Source of the DNA: Leguminivora glycinivorella
Lineage: Eukaryota > Arthropoda > Insecta > Lepidoptera > Tortricidae
DNA: 64,000 nt
Assembly (NCBI RefSeq): GCF_023078275.1
Contig: NC_062974.1
Location: 21,443,119-21,507,118, forward strand
Direction: 5' to 3'
Position 1 is the first letter of the stretch; every line of letters starts with the position of its first letter. Shown here one piece after another: positions 42,546 to 54,895 of this stretch. A model generated the notes under the pieces. That model did no database searches. It was not told where the DNA came from and saw nothing but the letters and a program-made list of their open reading frames with translations. The position numbers were made by a program, and so were the translations under genes.

Positions 42546-44940
42546 TGATATAAATACATATATTACTTACAATTTCTAGGTGAAAGAAAATTGAAATGCT
42601 TTCATCGACAAATTAGATTTTCTTACGAACTATTGAGTCAGCTCGAATGAATTTCCGTGTAGTCACTGAAGCGGAGCGCTGAATATCACTTGTCATACAT
42701 ATTCATACGAATCGCTGCGACAGGTTCGATTATCTTTGCATGTCAATATGCAACTCATATCCGATTATCCGCCAAATAATTTGATATATCCTCGATATTA
42801 TGAAATTGAAAAACGTCTTAGTATTTAATCAATTCGATAATATATGATTATTTTTATATCACCACGCATGTTTCTCTCAGATGATCTCGTTTTTCTCCAT
42901 TCAAGGTTTTAAATTGTGTCTCACTGTGTTTAAAAGCAATTACCAACTAAATACTGACATACGAGGGTGTGAGGCCTGGTGACCTGACACACAGGTTTAT
43001 CCTAGTTCGGGCACCAGACTTCACCACAAATCAAATTTAATTATGTATTTGATTAGTTTTAGCTAATATAAAAATAATGCAAATTACAGTTTTTGTGGTG
43101 AATGAAATAAACGAATATTCTATTCTAATTATGTTTAGTATTTTATAGGAATAGGTATTTTGATATATATTATGTTAATAATAGTGATGGCTGAACACAC
43201 TCGGGCAAAAAAGCAGAAAAATTTTTTTGTCGCCAAAGTTATGCGTAAAAATTAACTGGGATTTTACACGGACAATAAAATTAATCAATAAAATAAAAAT
43301 GATACTGTTGTTCCCAATAGCATTTAAATATTAGGTATGTTTTACGCAGTTGCATTTCTTCACATCAAATAAATCATATACAAACTACCAAATAAATCGT
43401 GTTTAATTATTTATTTAAACCTTTGGGAAAAAAACAGGCAAAACAATACATATAGTAAAATCAGATTACACATTCACAAGCCACACAGTTTCCACTAATG
43501 AATAATAACAGTTATGTTGCTCAGAAGTTGACATTGTAACAATTTAAATTTAGCACATGCAAAACTGAAGTATCTACAACAAAATTATAGAAAATTATAT
43601 TGTATTGATGCCCGTTAAATTACCGCTAAACGGTTATACCTAATAAAAAGTTAATAATGTTTATTGATTCAACACATTAGCTACTTAACTTTAATAACAC
43701 ACTTGACAAAAAACATATAAAAGAGTACCCGGAAAGCAAGTTTTTCAACACAGTCATTAATCAAAAATAACTATTGATGCAAGCACACTGAGATGAGCGG
43801 TAGCACCTGAACTCTGTCCTTTACCATCTACTAACTTTATGTATACTTGTTATCTTATTCTAAAAGATCTTCAATATAATCTTTACTTGCACACGTAGAC
43901 GCCATTTTAGAATTAAACACTAGGGTTACCATTTATCACTATTTGACATCATCAACAAACTTAAAGTAGTCAATTTGTAACTTTTTACTTTAAAATAGCT
44001 ATAGTTTCCTATGTTTTATAGAATTTTTGTTGAGAAAAATGCAATCAATCTTTGGAGTTGTGAGTTATTGCTAAACATGTATTAATTAGTTTTTGCTGTA
44101 AACAAACATTTGGTAACCTTGTATGAACTTGACAATGTAATGTATTACCTCATTTTATAATAATTGATAAACCAAAAAAAAACTTTGGCTATTTAAGTGT
44201 TTAATCATCATAGAAGGATTCTATTTATGGCTATAGATGAGATACGCATTTCATTTGTTTAGTCATCAGATTTGACGATTGTCACTAATGCATTATTGAT
44301 CTTAACTTGTTTACGTGGCCTTTGCATTAAACAAAAAGTCGATGACATGTATACAAAACACAGTAGTCGCATTTTGTATGACAAGTGAACGCTTCGTATC
44401 TACTATTTTATTCTGCTGACAGGGTCGTTGAGTACCTATATACCTATACGTATTTATAAACAGCCATAATAACAGGGAAAGAGGAGATGTTTTATACTTC
44501 ATTTGTTTATATTATTATATTTGCATTCGATTGTGCTATAACATCAATATAATAAATGTATATTATAACTATCGGTGATATTCAAAGTGACGTTTTTGTC
44601 GAAGAAATGTAATTTTTGACAGAGACAGAGACAGATCCGATCCATATCTAAAACTAAATTTTGTCTTATCTCGACATAATCTTAAACTTCAAATTCCGCC
44701 GTATATCACAGGATTCGAATCATGATATTCATGATGGATCTAAAAGTTTTACGGATGTTTCTAGTTGACAGGTGCGTGTGCCGCTCCGCGTCATAGTCAC
44801 GCCACGGTGGTGTGAACGTACTTTAATGTAGTATTATCTAGTGCCAGTCGCTATGTATCTCTACATTATTAGACAACTAAGACTATTAGATCAATTAACA
44901 GAAAAAAAGAACAAGAATAATTTTATTCAAGAGAAATAAT
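42546..44940. other. Noncoding stretch
   Basis: No supported gene. Positions 42965-43110 (GTGACCTGACACACAGG to GGTGAATGAAATAAACG) may be a retroposon 3' end, judged only from its last bases. Confidence 0.4.
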
Positions 44941-44954
44941 TAATTCAGGCTTAA

Positions 44955-45180
44955 ATGGGACTGGGCCGGCCATGTCTATCGCATGCATCCGGATAGGTGG
45001 GCTAACATAGCTATCGACTGGATGCCGACGAAGAAGCGTGGGCCGGGCAGGCCCAGGCAAAGATGGTGAAACGATCTTGACGCCTTTCTGAAGAACTGGC
45101 CGTAGGAAACGGAGAATCGGGAGTCAAAGAGTCAGGGGAGAGGCCTGTGCCCAGCAGTGAGATACTCAAATATACTAACA
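44955..45180 (+). pseudogene. LINE C-terminal relic with zinc-poor tail
   Basis: The frame reads WDWAGHVYRMHPDRWANIA, then DWMPTKKRGPGRPRQRW, a stop, and NDLDAFLKNWP: the conserved end of non-LTR RT ORFs (GHV.RM...GRP..RW..DL). CTGTGCCCAGCAGTGAGATA and an A-rich tail follow. It has in-frame stops and no RT core. Confidence 0.8.
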
Positions 45181-45254
45181 AAAAAAAGATAAATGAATAT
45201 AAATTAAGTTTATCCCAGCTTCAGAAGTTTAATAAATACAGGGACATCCAGGAG

Positions 45255-45376
45255 GATCACAATTTGGATTTCTTTCAACCCCTCTTTGCCAAGAGTGGCA
45301 CTAAAACCTTAGTAGTTCATGTGCTCTGCCTACCCCTTTATGGGATACAGGCTTGATTATATGTATGTATGTATGT
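45255..45376 (-). mobile_element. SINE (family A), truncated, 11-bp target duplication
   Basis: Minus-strand half copy from the (TATG)n at 45357-45376 to TTTCTTTCAACCCCTCTTTG. ACATCCAGGAG is present at 45244-45254 and 45377-45387. It is truncated at the same family position as the copy at 27179, the GAAAGAAA region. Confidence 0.88.
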
Positions 45377-45671
45377 ACATCCAGGAGACAGAACGCGAGC
45401 AGGATTTCAACTACTATTAAATACTGATAAATTAAAACAAATGTCATCAAATATTTGTTAAAATGATTTGTTCCTATATTTACATTAAAACAAATGTGTT
45501 CAAATAAAAACAAGACAAGCTTAAGGAAGTTATGGTTAGGCACTTATTAACAGTTAGCTATTTCAATGTTAATATAACCTTAAGCTGTCACCAAATGTTT
45601 ACAAAGAGCCTCTTATTCTGGTTGAAAACATCCTAAGAACACTTAACTTTGTATTCTTACAAAAATATCAT

Positions 45672-45988
45672 CATCATCATCGTCCTTGCGTTATCCCGGC
45701 ATTTGGCACGGCTCATGGGCCTGGGGTCCGCTGTGGCAACTAATCCCAAGATTTGGCGTAGGCACTAGTTTTACGAAAGCGACTGCCATCTGACCTTACT
45801 ACCCAAAGGGTAACTAGGCCTTATTGGAATTAGTCCAGTTTCCTCACGATGTTTTCCTTCACCGAAAAGCGACTGGCAAATATCAAATGACATTTCGCAC
45901 ATAAGTTCCGAAAAACTCATTGGTACGAGCCGGGGTTCGAACCCGCGACCTCCGGATTGAAAGTCGCACGCTCTTACCGTTAGCCACC
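45672..45988 (-). mobile_element. tRNA-derived SINE (family B), full length
   Basis: On the minus strand it begins with a tRNA-like head (45925-45985; B box complement GGGGTTCGAACCCGCGACC; A box complement CGCTCTTACCGTTAGCC) and continues through the whole body to CTTGCGTTATCCCGG and a CATCATCAT tail. It is the most complete member in the window and fixes the family length at about 315 bases. Confidence 0.92.
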
Positions 45989-46555
45989 AGCGTTTTTTTT
46001 ACAAAAATATATGTACATACAATAAATCGTTTTCTAGTGACTTCTATTTAGTATTGCGTAAATTCTTCTGCTTCTTAAAATATTTGCACTCATTAAATTT
46101 ATGCAGCTTTAATATTTATAGGCAATTTTAGACAAACGCATGCCTCTGATTTCCCGTTCCGATTCCTATCCATACAAGCAGTTTATATAGTATTTACCCC
46201 TAAGTTCACGAACTGAGATGGCATGTAGGATTGCGATTCTGTCAGACCTCAAATTTATAGCGGGAAAGGAAACCCAACAAGAACCGGTAAGGGACAGGTG
46301 AACGACCTTCAGACTTAATCATCCCTGCCTTATTTGTACCTAAAATTACGTTAGGTAGTGTCAAGAGAAGCAGGTTGCTAAAAAGTTAGCGGTTTGACTG
46401 AACCACAAAATTTAATCTAAATTAATTTAAAAGTGGGGTTATGGTTTGTTCTATGGTTAGTTCTCTGAGTTTTGGGTATGGGTACGAGAAAGTAGATAGG
46501 TGTCCCCCTGTTATGTAGCCAATGCATCGTTTTCATATTTAATTATTTTATTATT

Positions 46556-46800
46556 TTGACGACCGGTCTGGCGCAGTCGGCAGTGACCCTGCCTGCTACG
46601 CCGCGGTCCTGGGTTCGAATCCCGGTAAGGGCATTTATTTGTGTGATGAGCACAGATATTTGTTCCTGAGTCATGGATGTTTTCTACGTATATAAGTACA
46701 TATTGATATATTATATATATCGTTGTCTGAGTACCCACAACACAAGCCTTCTTGAGCTTACCGTGGGCCTCAGTCAATCTGTGTAAAAATGTCCTATAAT
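46556..46800 (+). mobile_element. tRNA-derived SINE (family C), full length
   Basis: The head GACCGGTCTGGCGCAGTCGG (A box) and CCTGGGTTCGAATCCCGG (B box) leads into TTGTTCCTGAGTCATGGATG, TATATCGTTGTCTGAGTACC and CTTGAGCTTACCGTGGGCCT, ending in an AT-rich tail. The minus-strand frame across it (46511-46777) is fortuitous. Its relative at 33803 is interrupted. Confidence 0.9.
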
Positions 46801-46844
46801 ATTTATATATTTTTTTTAATATTTAATTATTAACAGATAAGCGA

Positions 46845-46992
46845 GGATCTCGCAGACCGCCGGCGATGGCGAGACGACTCAGATTGGTTCTTAAATAATT
46901 GACTCGAGCCTGCCCAGGATCGGGAAGACTGGAAAAAGTAAATGGAGGTCTTTCAGATATAGTTAACAGGGTCCCAATAAAAAAAAATAGAC
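46845..46992 (+). pseudogene. LINE C-terminal relic
   Basis: The translation RRWRDDSDWFLNN, then EPAQDREDWKK, corresponds to the 'RW.DDLD.FL.NW...A.DR..W' end of the same LINE group as 44955. A short 3' end and an A-run (46980-46990) follow, directly after the SINE at 46556. Confidence 0.7.
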
Positions 46993-49149
46993 TATATGGA
47001 TTTTCATGACTTCGGTCTCATTCTAGTTTTAATATAGGTACCCCAAAAACGAGACTTGTATAGGAATGAACTGTCATTATCAACAGTTGAATCAAGCCTT
47101 TTGACTACGTAGAAAAAAATAATAATATGAGTGCATTTTATCAAAATGTTAATTTTACTTGGTTCTTGTAGTCACTACGACTGTCTACTATTTCTATACA
47201 TACTATTACTTCATCAGTATCCTTTCCTTGTTTATAAACTCATAATCAGCAAAGGACAGGTAGCCAGTATCATTTAATCTTACCCAAGACCGTGAGAGGT
47301 GCACATTACTTTAAATGTGTAATATTAGAAGCGAAAGCAAGTTTCCCTTCGAGCTTCCTTGTGTTAATTGATATGTTCGCTGGGAAATGGTCTCCGTCAC
47401 ATTTTCTTGGGATAGGTACTACCTCGTTTTCGTGAGAATAAATTAGATTTAAACCAAGCTGGCAAGCATGGTCGCGTGATAAACGATATAACGTCAGGCC
47501 GTCCTTTTCACACTGCAACGCGCCGCCTTTGTAAGTGCGGTAGGGACGCAGCGATGCGATAAAGTTTATCGAACTAGTGTGCTACGCCCGCAAATCAAAT
47601 GCAAATATTTCAATAGTGTACCGGCGACACATTTTGTACCTACCTACTTTTCTAATTTGTACTTTATTATTAAGTGAAATTAGTAACATAAAACTTAGAT
47701 CATTTGTTCGTAAAAACCCACGTCGTAAAAATGTATTTATGTATAACGTTTTATTTCAGTCTATTAAATCGTTTCACTTCTACCTTTTATTAGACATCAA
47801 CGCAGTTTGTTTATCTTCAATTTGCTTTGTAACATTACGTAGATCAACTGATCAGTCCACTTCAATTAATATTTATTTTCTATTAAACAGAAAGAACAAA
47901 CCTTTTCCATAATATTGTATTATTATTTTATTAAGTATTCGGAAATACCTACTCATACTATTAACAAGTTTAACTACAATTCCGTCGGCCAAAAAGTGTA
48001 TATAGTTTTACACGTATTAGGTATCCAATTCGTCTTGTCTCCATTATTCTCATAATATTTCACTAAATAATTAGGACTAATTTGGACGTACTTTAATTTG
48101 TGTCACCTCTATAGTTAGCGCACAGCTGATTACTAAATTAAGTGCGAGTGGGCGTAAAGGCCACGTAGGTTGCTTCAAAGTTGTTTATCTGTGCATGATA
48201 TTACTACCTTTCTCGATTGAAAAGACTTAACCGGCATCATTCTTGCATCTACAATATCTGAGGTTTATTGAAAGCTTGTATGTATTAAGTAGTATAAACA
48301 GAGAAACAAAGACAGTTGTATGAGGTTGATACAAATGATCATCATTGAAATGAATTCAAAATTTTTTTGTCAAATCAAGATTGAAATAACGGGTTGGCTA
48401 GGGCTACCTATATGTCCGGAATTTTACATTTAAAACAAACAATTTATATGATTATTGTTGTATAGCTTTAGAGCGAATAAAATAATAGTTTGTACGTGAA
48501 TAAAACAAGATTATTTAGTCCAGAATATATAGGTATTAGAAATAATAATATATTATTCATATTTGAATAAGATAAATGCTTTGCAGAGTCAGTCTCAGCT
48601 ATATTTGCATTGGCTTGATTAAATGAGACGGTTATTCATTTATTACTTATATTTTTTTGGAAACAACGTCAATTATGATATTTAAATACTTTGTCATCAC
48701 AGTGTTAAAGGAAGTCTTTTCGTCATGTTGTCGGTTGCTACATTTCGGATTAGAGGAGCGTGTGCGCATTGAAATTAGCATTCATCATCTAGTCAAGCGT
48801 CATTTACATAAATGGTTGAATTGTGTCTACCTTTCATTATTTTGGTCTTTGTCATTTAGCTATTCTATTAATAGCTTCACTTTAGTAGACCTGAGAAATT
48901 GAATGAGGTATACAGAAATCGTTTATTGTCATACAACAATCGAAGTAAAAATATACGCTGTGTATATCTTACTGACATTGTGTCTGTCTAGACCGCAATG
49001 TGCACACAACTGCAAATAAATGCCCTAAATGTGCATAACCCATGAATTATAAAATTCCATTTATTTAGTGAGTGTGCACTTCTGCAGCGCGTTGTACACA
49101 ATCGACGACGATTCAATTTAAAAATAATGAATGTAAATTCAAACAATTT
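46993..49149. other. Noncoding stretch
   Basis: No supported gene. Two longer frames, 47306-47518 (-) and 47577-47912 (+), show no domain. The block 47440-47580 (AACGTCAGGCCGTCC, AGTGCGGTAGGGACGCAGCG) looks like an interspersed repeat, but no second copy is in the window. Confidence 0.4.
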
Positions 49150-49252
49150 TTACAAGCTTTTATTCAACTTGCCTTGTTAGTATGTTAGTTTGGGTCAAAA
49201 GTTTTGACCCAAACTAACATACTAACAAGGCAAGTTGAATAAAAGCTTGTAA
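49150..49252. repeat. Perfect 51-bp inverted repeat with one-base centre
   Basis: Left arm 49150-49200 and right arm 49202-49252 are exact complements around a single G at 49201 (GGGTCAAAA-G-TTTTGACCC). There is no mismatch over 51 bases, so it is recent or maintained. It is followed directly by the repeat at 49262. Confidence 0.95.
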
Positions 49253-49261
49253 GTCAAAACG

Positions 49262-49440
49262 TAGAATCTAAATTTGACTTACTTCCCGGTTTCCGATTGA
49301 GCTGAAACTTTGCACACATATGTAAATCACGTGACAATGCATATGGTATCATAGAGCTGATCTGATGATGGAGCAGAAAGGTGGTGGTCATAGGAACTAT
49401 GTTATGAAACATCGTATCCCCATCGAGTTAGGGGTTTTTA
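49262..49440 (+). repeat. Interspersed repeat with GATCTGATGATGGAGC core
   Basis: TTCCCGGTTTCCGATTGAGC, ATATGTAAATCACGTGACAA, AGCTGATCTGATGATGGAGC and GTGGTGGTCATAGGAAC run in order. The TCTGATGATGGAGC core is shared with the blocks at 9328, 11980 and 12100 in the foldback transposon. Noncoding. Confidence 0.65.
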
Positions 49441-49803
49441 GAAACGTCTCGGAGAGTGAAAAAAGGTACAGTCGGCGATGAAAGCTTGTGCCAAAAATGA
49501 AGTTTTTGCAAAAAAAAAAACATTCGTTCATGAACTTCCTCAATGTTGTCCAACACTGTAGAACATTTGCCTTGTACGCGTGAAAATGAATGGCATTATA
49601 CAATATTAAGAAGATTGTGTAACCTTAAACAAAAGGGTAATTATCATCTTGTTTTTGATACTACACTTAAGACAATCGAATTACAGTTTCATTGAGGATT
49701 ACGTGTTATATTATGTAAGTATGTCTTCAGGGTTGGTAGTTAGTTATTTGGTGTTAGTGATAGGATAAACTACTAAAACTTTTTAATTATACTAGGCAAT
49801 TAA

Positions 49804-49954
49804 GGCACTGGTCCCACCACCAGCTCACCGCTGCCACTGGGCGAGTAACTATAAACATCGCCATGTATCTTTTATTTACACGGCAGTAATTATCTTTTGT
49901 TCGTTTTTATAGCCGATAGCTCATACTTTACTAGCTCGCAGTGGGCCCAGTGCC
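49804..49954. mobile_element. 151-bp MITE, PIF/Harbinger-like (TAA duplication)
   Basis: Ends GGCACTGGTCCCACC and CAGTGGGCCCAGTGCC reversed, with TAA at 49801-49803 and 49955-49957. The interior has CATCGCCATGTATCTTTTAT and GTTCGTTTTTATAGCCGATA, as at 3147-3379, minus one arm. Confidence 0.82.
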
Positions 49955-50224
49955 TAAACAAGTACTTTTAGATAAGCACATAGGTACTTCCATATGAGCT
50001 GAGATTTATATTTAGGTAGGTGTTTATAAGAGAATCATTATTTTGTTTCTTCGTTACTCAGAGTTTAATGTTATCTTATCTAAAAAAAAAAGTTTTTACA
50101 ATGGAACATTTTAGATTTCAATTGGGTTTTCACTAAACTTTTCACTAAAAACCAATTTTAGTTTTATTTTATTAATAAATAGACCAGTCATATAAGTTGC
50201 GTGCAAATCATAAAATCTCAACCA

Positions 50225-51420
50225 ATCTGCTCAGAACGAACGAACTTTTAATAATCGCGTTCTCTCATTCTTTAAACGGAAACAGGTGAAACTGCAGGAT
50301 GTATTGAGGGTTTGTTTTTCTCCTAACGGATAAACCTTCACGCCCGCTGCACCGAGAATGAATGAAGCAACATGCTCGCTTGTCAACTCTATTTGACGGC
50401 TGGGAAAGGGGACCTTATTGTCATTGGCGCTTACGTCCCGCGGCGTTGTATTTGTATACGAACACCGTTCATAACGCCGTAAGCGTCACGTTTTTTAAAT
50501 AGTAAATCAAGGTATAGTTTCGTTATAGGTACATGAAACTCATAAACCCAGAATAAAACCACCTAAGAAGCAGGTTGTTCAATAGGCTACTAGACTCATA
50601 TCGAATTTGGCACAACAAATGATGTGTTCTATAGTATTTGACGTAAAAAAAAAAAACAGTATTTATAGATATTTAAAGTCACACACAGGTCGAACGCGAT
50701 TAATTAACATTATTTTTACGTCACGTCACGTTTACGGGACGTCAGTCTTCCGCGACCACGGCCAGTGCAACCTGGCCGAAACGTTGGGAAAAAAGGTAAA
50801 AATAATGTTAATTAATCGCGTTCGACCTGTGTGTGACTTTAAATATGTGTACAAAGCGCGAGAACTTAAAGTGTTATAATATTTATAGATTTCGGGTATT
50901 AAAAGTGTATGATGACTACGTATTTTCGATTAAAAATGTGTGCAATTAATTTATTTATTTTGGCCACCGAAACGCTGTCAGCGAATGTAGTGACGTCATC
51001 GAATTCGAACCATACTGCAAGTGAAAGCAATCACTGATACATATATTGAACTTCATGCCTTCACACTTAAAAAGTCAGAAGACGTTGTTTTCGAATAGAA
51101 TGATCTGATTCACAGATAATCTATAGATTAACATGACTGTGTTGTTTTCACCTGATTACATAAAAGTATACTTTAAAAATATTTTTTGCTGTTTTTAAGT
51201 CATAATAAAATATGGTAATATTTTATTTCCGTTAATTGGACAGTACTTAATCATATAAGACAGACTTTAAAACAGGATTAAGTAGCCTATAATCGCATTC
51301 TCTCACTCTTTAAGTAAACAAGAGAAATCACAGGATGTGCTGTTTTTTCTCCAACGAGAACCTTCACGCCCGCTGCACCGAGAGCTAATGAAGCAATTTA
51401 TACCTGTCTAATTCACATGC
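50225..51420 (+). repeat. ~130-bp direct duplication, about 1.05 kb apart
   Basis: Copy 1 (50252-50385) and copy 2 (51285-51405) share ATCGC(G/A)TTCTCTCA(T/C)TCTTTAA, GCAGGATGT / ACAGGATGT, and CCTTCACGCCCGCTGCACCG followed by AATGAAGCAA. Similarity is lower between these anchors. The hairpin at 50669-50846 lies between them. Confidence 0.8.
50669..50846. mobile_element. Perfect 51-bp inverted repeat with 76-bp centre
   Basis: Arms 50669-50719 and 50796-50846 are exact complements (for example CACACAGGTCGAACGCGATT). The centre has CGCGACCACGGCCAGTGCAA and CCTGGCCGAAACGTTGGG, also partly self-complementary (GGCCAG...CTGGCC). Probably a young MITE; no duplication is apparent outside the arms. 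Confidence 0.92.
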
Positions 51421-51608
51421 GCGCTGAATGCTGAATCAGACGTGTGATGTTGAAATACGCGCATGTTTGCAAACAAACTGAAGGGTGGTGGGTGGCGTAG
51501 CTGTACGGAGAATAAAAATAGCTATGTGAATAATAGACTCGCTTCTGCCGGCGATTTAAATTCGTTTAAGTCAAAGTATGAGTTTAATGACAAAACTGGC
51601 CGTGCGCC

Positions 51609-52523
51609 TAGAGATGGGTAGTGAGTAAATACTCAAGAGTAAATATCGAGTAAATACTCAGTATTTACTCAAAATACCCGTATTTACTCGTTTTTACTCA
51701 AATTGGTGGGTATAAACTATTTAGCGTGCTGAAATGGAAATACAAATTAGAAATATTGGTGTATTTTAATATCGGCTACTAAGTTAAGTAATCAAATTTA
51801 TATGAATTTTATTTTAAAGACGTGCTCTCCATACATGTAACTATTTTTCACAAAAATAAAATTCAGAAATTACCAGTGTGTTATACATCATCTGATAGGT
51901 CTTTAAAAATTAATTGAATGTTTCTAAAAAAGTTTTTTAATAATATGAACAGTTTTGGAATAAAACGATAATTAAGGCCGAAATAATGTTTATACCTTTA
52001 TAACTTTTGAATTCGTTGATGGAAAAATATCCAGAAACCGTCAAATGATTGCCCATATAATACAAAACACAAAACTAGTACTTTAAATGTCATCAGCTGA
52101 ATCATTTTTGAGTTTTCTTTAGAAAACCCTTAATAAAAGGTCGTAAGTGCCACATTAACTATCACTTCCGAACGTCATGCCGTTATCTAGAACATCAATT
52201 TAATTTAAGTCTCATACTTTTACTGTAAATACCTGCTTTTTTAAAACAAAACTGCTAACTAAACATTATCACTATTTTTTTCTCACAATGATTACCTCTT
52301 TTTCGACAAACTAAGACTCCCATAAGCTTCTAGTAATATAAATATCATTTAAACATGTCCACACAGTTAAAATAAACACGACTAAGTACTTAAATCTCAT
52401 TTTTTAAATTATTTTTAGGTAACAGTTTCTACTCACCCAAATGAGTAAATACGAGTATTTACTCGGTGCTTTGAGTAAATTACGGGTAAATACTCAGTAT
52501 TTACTCACCCCTACCCATCTCTA
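51609..52523. mobile_element. 915-bp non-autonomous hAT-like element
   Basis: Terminal repeats TAGAGATGGGTA... and ...TACCCATCTCTA are bordered by CGTGCGCC at 51601-51608 and 52524-52531, a perfect 8-bp duplication as expected of hAT transposons. Subterminal zones at both ends are full of GAGTAAATACTC palindromes (51622-51705; 52438-52507), probably transposase binding sites. The interior is AT-rich without a transposase frame. A short frame over the right end is fortuitous. Confidence 0.92.
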
Positions 52524-52679
52524 CGTGCGCCTTACCCCTTCTATCAAATTGCATTTAAGTACATTCATTCAATTTAGCATATTTAAAGAGGCGAGAGATA
52601 AACATAGGTATAGATTTACATGTCTTGTTAGTGGACAGCTGCTTAAAAGCATTGGCCTGTTTTAAAAAAAATAACAAGT

Positions 52680-53115
52680 ATTTTTTGTTACATAATGTTA
52701 AGTTAGTTTAACATTAAGAACAACTCGGTTAAAGAATATTTCAAAAAAATCTTTAAAATCGAGGTTCCGCTCTCGACTGTTTCCTCCTTCAAAGCTTAAT
52801 AAATCGGAACGAAATTTGAGAATCTGAATAACAATGAAATAATCTGTGTCGGACCAAGCTTTTTTGGTTAATTGTTACCAATCTTGAGTATCACACCTTA
52901 TTTTGCACCAGAATGAAAAAGGTCGTTTTTGGAAATTTTTGATTGGCTCTAGCGTCTTTAATAAAAATATCAAAAAAACCAAAACGGTCCGACACAGATA
53001 AAAATAATAACAATCTGTGTTGAAAAAATCATTGCTCTATCTTCAAAAACCGGGGAGGAAATAGTCGAGAGCGTTCGTATGGAGAATTGACCCCTCCTGT
53101 ATCGTCTTAATAGCC
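52680..53115. repeat. Interspersed repeat with CGAGAGCGG / GTATCGTCTTAA
   Basis: AAAATCGAGGTTCCGCTCTCGACTG at the left and AGTCGAGAGCG...CTCCTGTATCGTCTTAA at the right. The left motif is the complement of the one at 920-940, the right end matches 1079-1096. AATCTGTGTCGGACCAAG and GTCCGACACAGATAAAAA in the middle are imperfect complements, so the element has internal inverted symmetry. Confidence 0.65.
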
Positions 53116-54654
53116 TGAGGCGAGGGCATTCGTGTATGTAAATTCATTGCGCAGCGCTCAGCGATCTAGGCGAGCCCCACCTATGTGGGAACCCTTTACT
53201 GCCTAAAGAATTTTACATCTAGAGAGTAACATTAGCATGTTACTTTCCATGAATCCTGTTTTATACCTTTTTAAAGCCCTAAAAAAAGGAACTTTAATAG
53301 AATATTTTATGTTAATAGTTTTAGAGTTATCGAAAGCGCCCTAAAACACGAAAAATTTTATTAAAAAAGTTCCAAAATCAAAATAGGTTTGTACTTTCAT
53401 ACTTCTTTGACATCATAGGCATGAGTCCCATCATTGATTCACATTCAGCGCTACAGCGTTTCACAATTAATGTCTATAGACATTCGTTCAATCCGTTATC
53501 GGGTGTAGGACCGATATCCTGCATATCAAAGGCGCCATCTTTGACATCGACCTATGAGATACTTCCTACATCCGATATCGGATCGAATCGGTCTTAAATG
53601 CACAGCCTAACACACATATTTTTGTTACATAATATAGTTAATATACTCAAATATCTAACTTTTTATTAATACGCACGGCAAAACTGAACAATAGCGGTTT
53701 GCGTACATAATAATAATTAACTTTCAAGTTCCACACAGCGGAAGAAATTAGAGCTTCTTCCATCTTCTCACAGCCATCAGCTGTCGCACCCGACCACAAT
53801 TTATTCATGATGACATGACATGCCAACTTAGCTTTACGTCTCAAGCTAGAATAGTGTCTATATCGATGTGTTAAGATCCTTGAAACTTACCTAGTAACTT
53901 AGTCTTTCTGACAACCAAGTGACGTAGCGTCTTAAGACGAATATAGAGGATGCGCGAAGTCGCCTTCATACAAACGTAGTTCACTTATTACTCACTATAT
54001 ATTGACATTGTTAAAACTATTTGGATGCTGTGTTACGAGTTGGTATGAAATTTAAATATTATATTAATATGAAAGGCTGAAAGCTGTTAATTCGCGCTTC
54101 TTTTAAAGTTAAAGTTAGTGACATATCTATACGGTGTAAATAAATACACCAGGTAATGTAAACATATTTTCCATAATTTCAATCTAGGGAGAACAATAAG
54201 GACTGAAGGAGGAAGAGGATGTTTCTAAGGATAATAGATCGTCCTATTTCCTCTTAATTTGTCACAGTAAAATTGTTGCAGGATATTCATTCATGTTCCG
54301 TATTAATAGTCGTTACATCTCACATCGCTTTCTTAGTTGACAGTGCGCTGTGCAGTGAAAACTGTTGCGTAAAAGATTATGATCGAGGCATTGTTGACTA
54401 GACTGGATTGTTTGGCTGTGTGCTCAACTGGAGCTATTTATTTTTTAGTTATTATGTTATATTGTTAAGGTTGATGAAGTTACTTATCAAGCATCAACAT
54501 TTTGAAATAGTTACGTGCTAAGCATAGTAACATGACTGTCATGCATGAAATATAAAAACATACCTATAGATGTATTCGATTGGACCAAATAATCGGACTA
54601 AAGGAACTATATCAAAGGAAAACACTAAAGAACAGCACAGTCCAGTTCCTTTTT
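53116..54654. other. Noncoding stretch
   Basis: No supported gene. Positions 53500-53600 contain two inverted pieces (ATCGGGTGTAGGACCGATAT against ACATCCGATATCGGATCG), a possible small hairpin element. Nothing else recognised. Confidence 0.4.
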
Positions 54655-54895
54655 TAACCCCCGACGCAAAAACGACGGGGTGTTATACGTCTGACGTGTC
54701 TGTCTGTCTGTTTGTTGTCTGTCTGTGTGTGTGTGTCTGTCTGTGGCATCGTAGCTCCCGAACGGATGAACCGATTTAAATTTAGTTTTTTTTTTGTTTG
54801 AAAGCTGAGTTAGTCGGGAGTGTTCTTAGCCATGTTTCATCAAAATCTGTCAACTATGTCGCGGTCGGGGTTTTTTTTTCAAAAGTTTATTTTTT
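54655..54895 (-). repeat. Minus-strand copy of the CCCGAC head / GACA tail repeat
   Basis: Reads CCCCCGACGCAAAAACGACG, ACGTGTCTGTCTGTCTG, CATCGTAGCTCCCGAACGGA, GGGAGTGTTCTTAGCCATG and CGCGGTCGGGG, the reverse of 3875-4162. A short frame across it has no meaning. Confidence 0.87.

Noticed and set aside
46511..46777. 88-codon frame with RDSNPGPRRSRQG
   Set aside because: This is the antisense of the tRNA-like head of a SINE, a common source of false ORFs.
47306..47518. 70-codon minus-strand frame with balanced composition
   Set aside because: Overlaps a block that looks like an interspersed repeat and shows no domain or splice signals.
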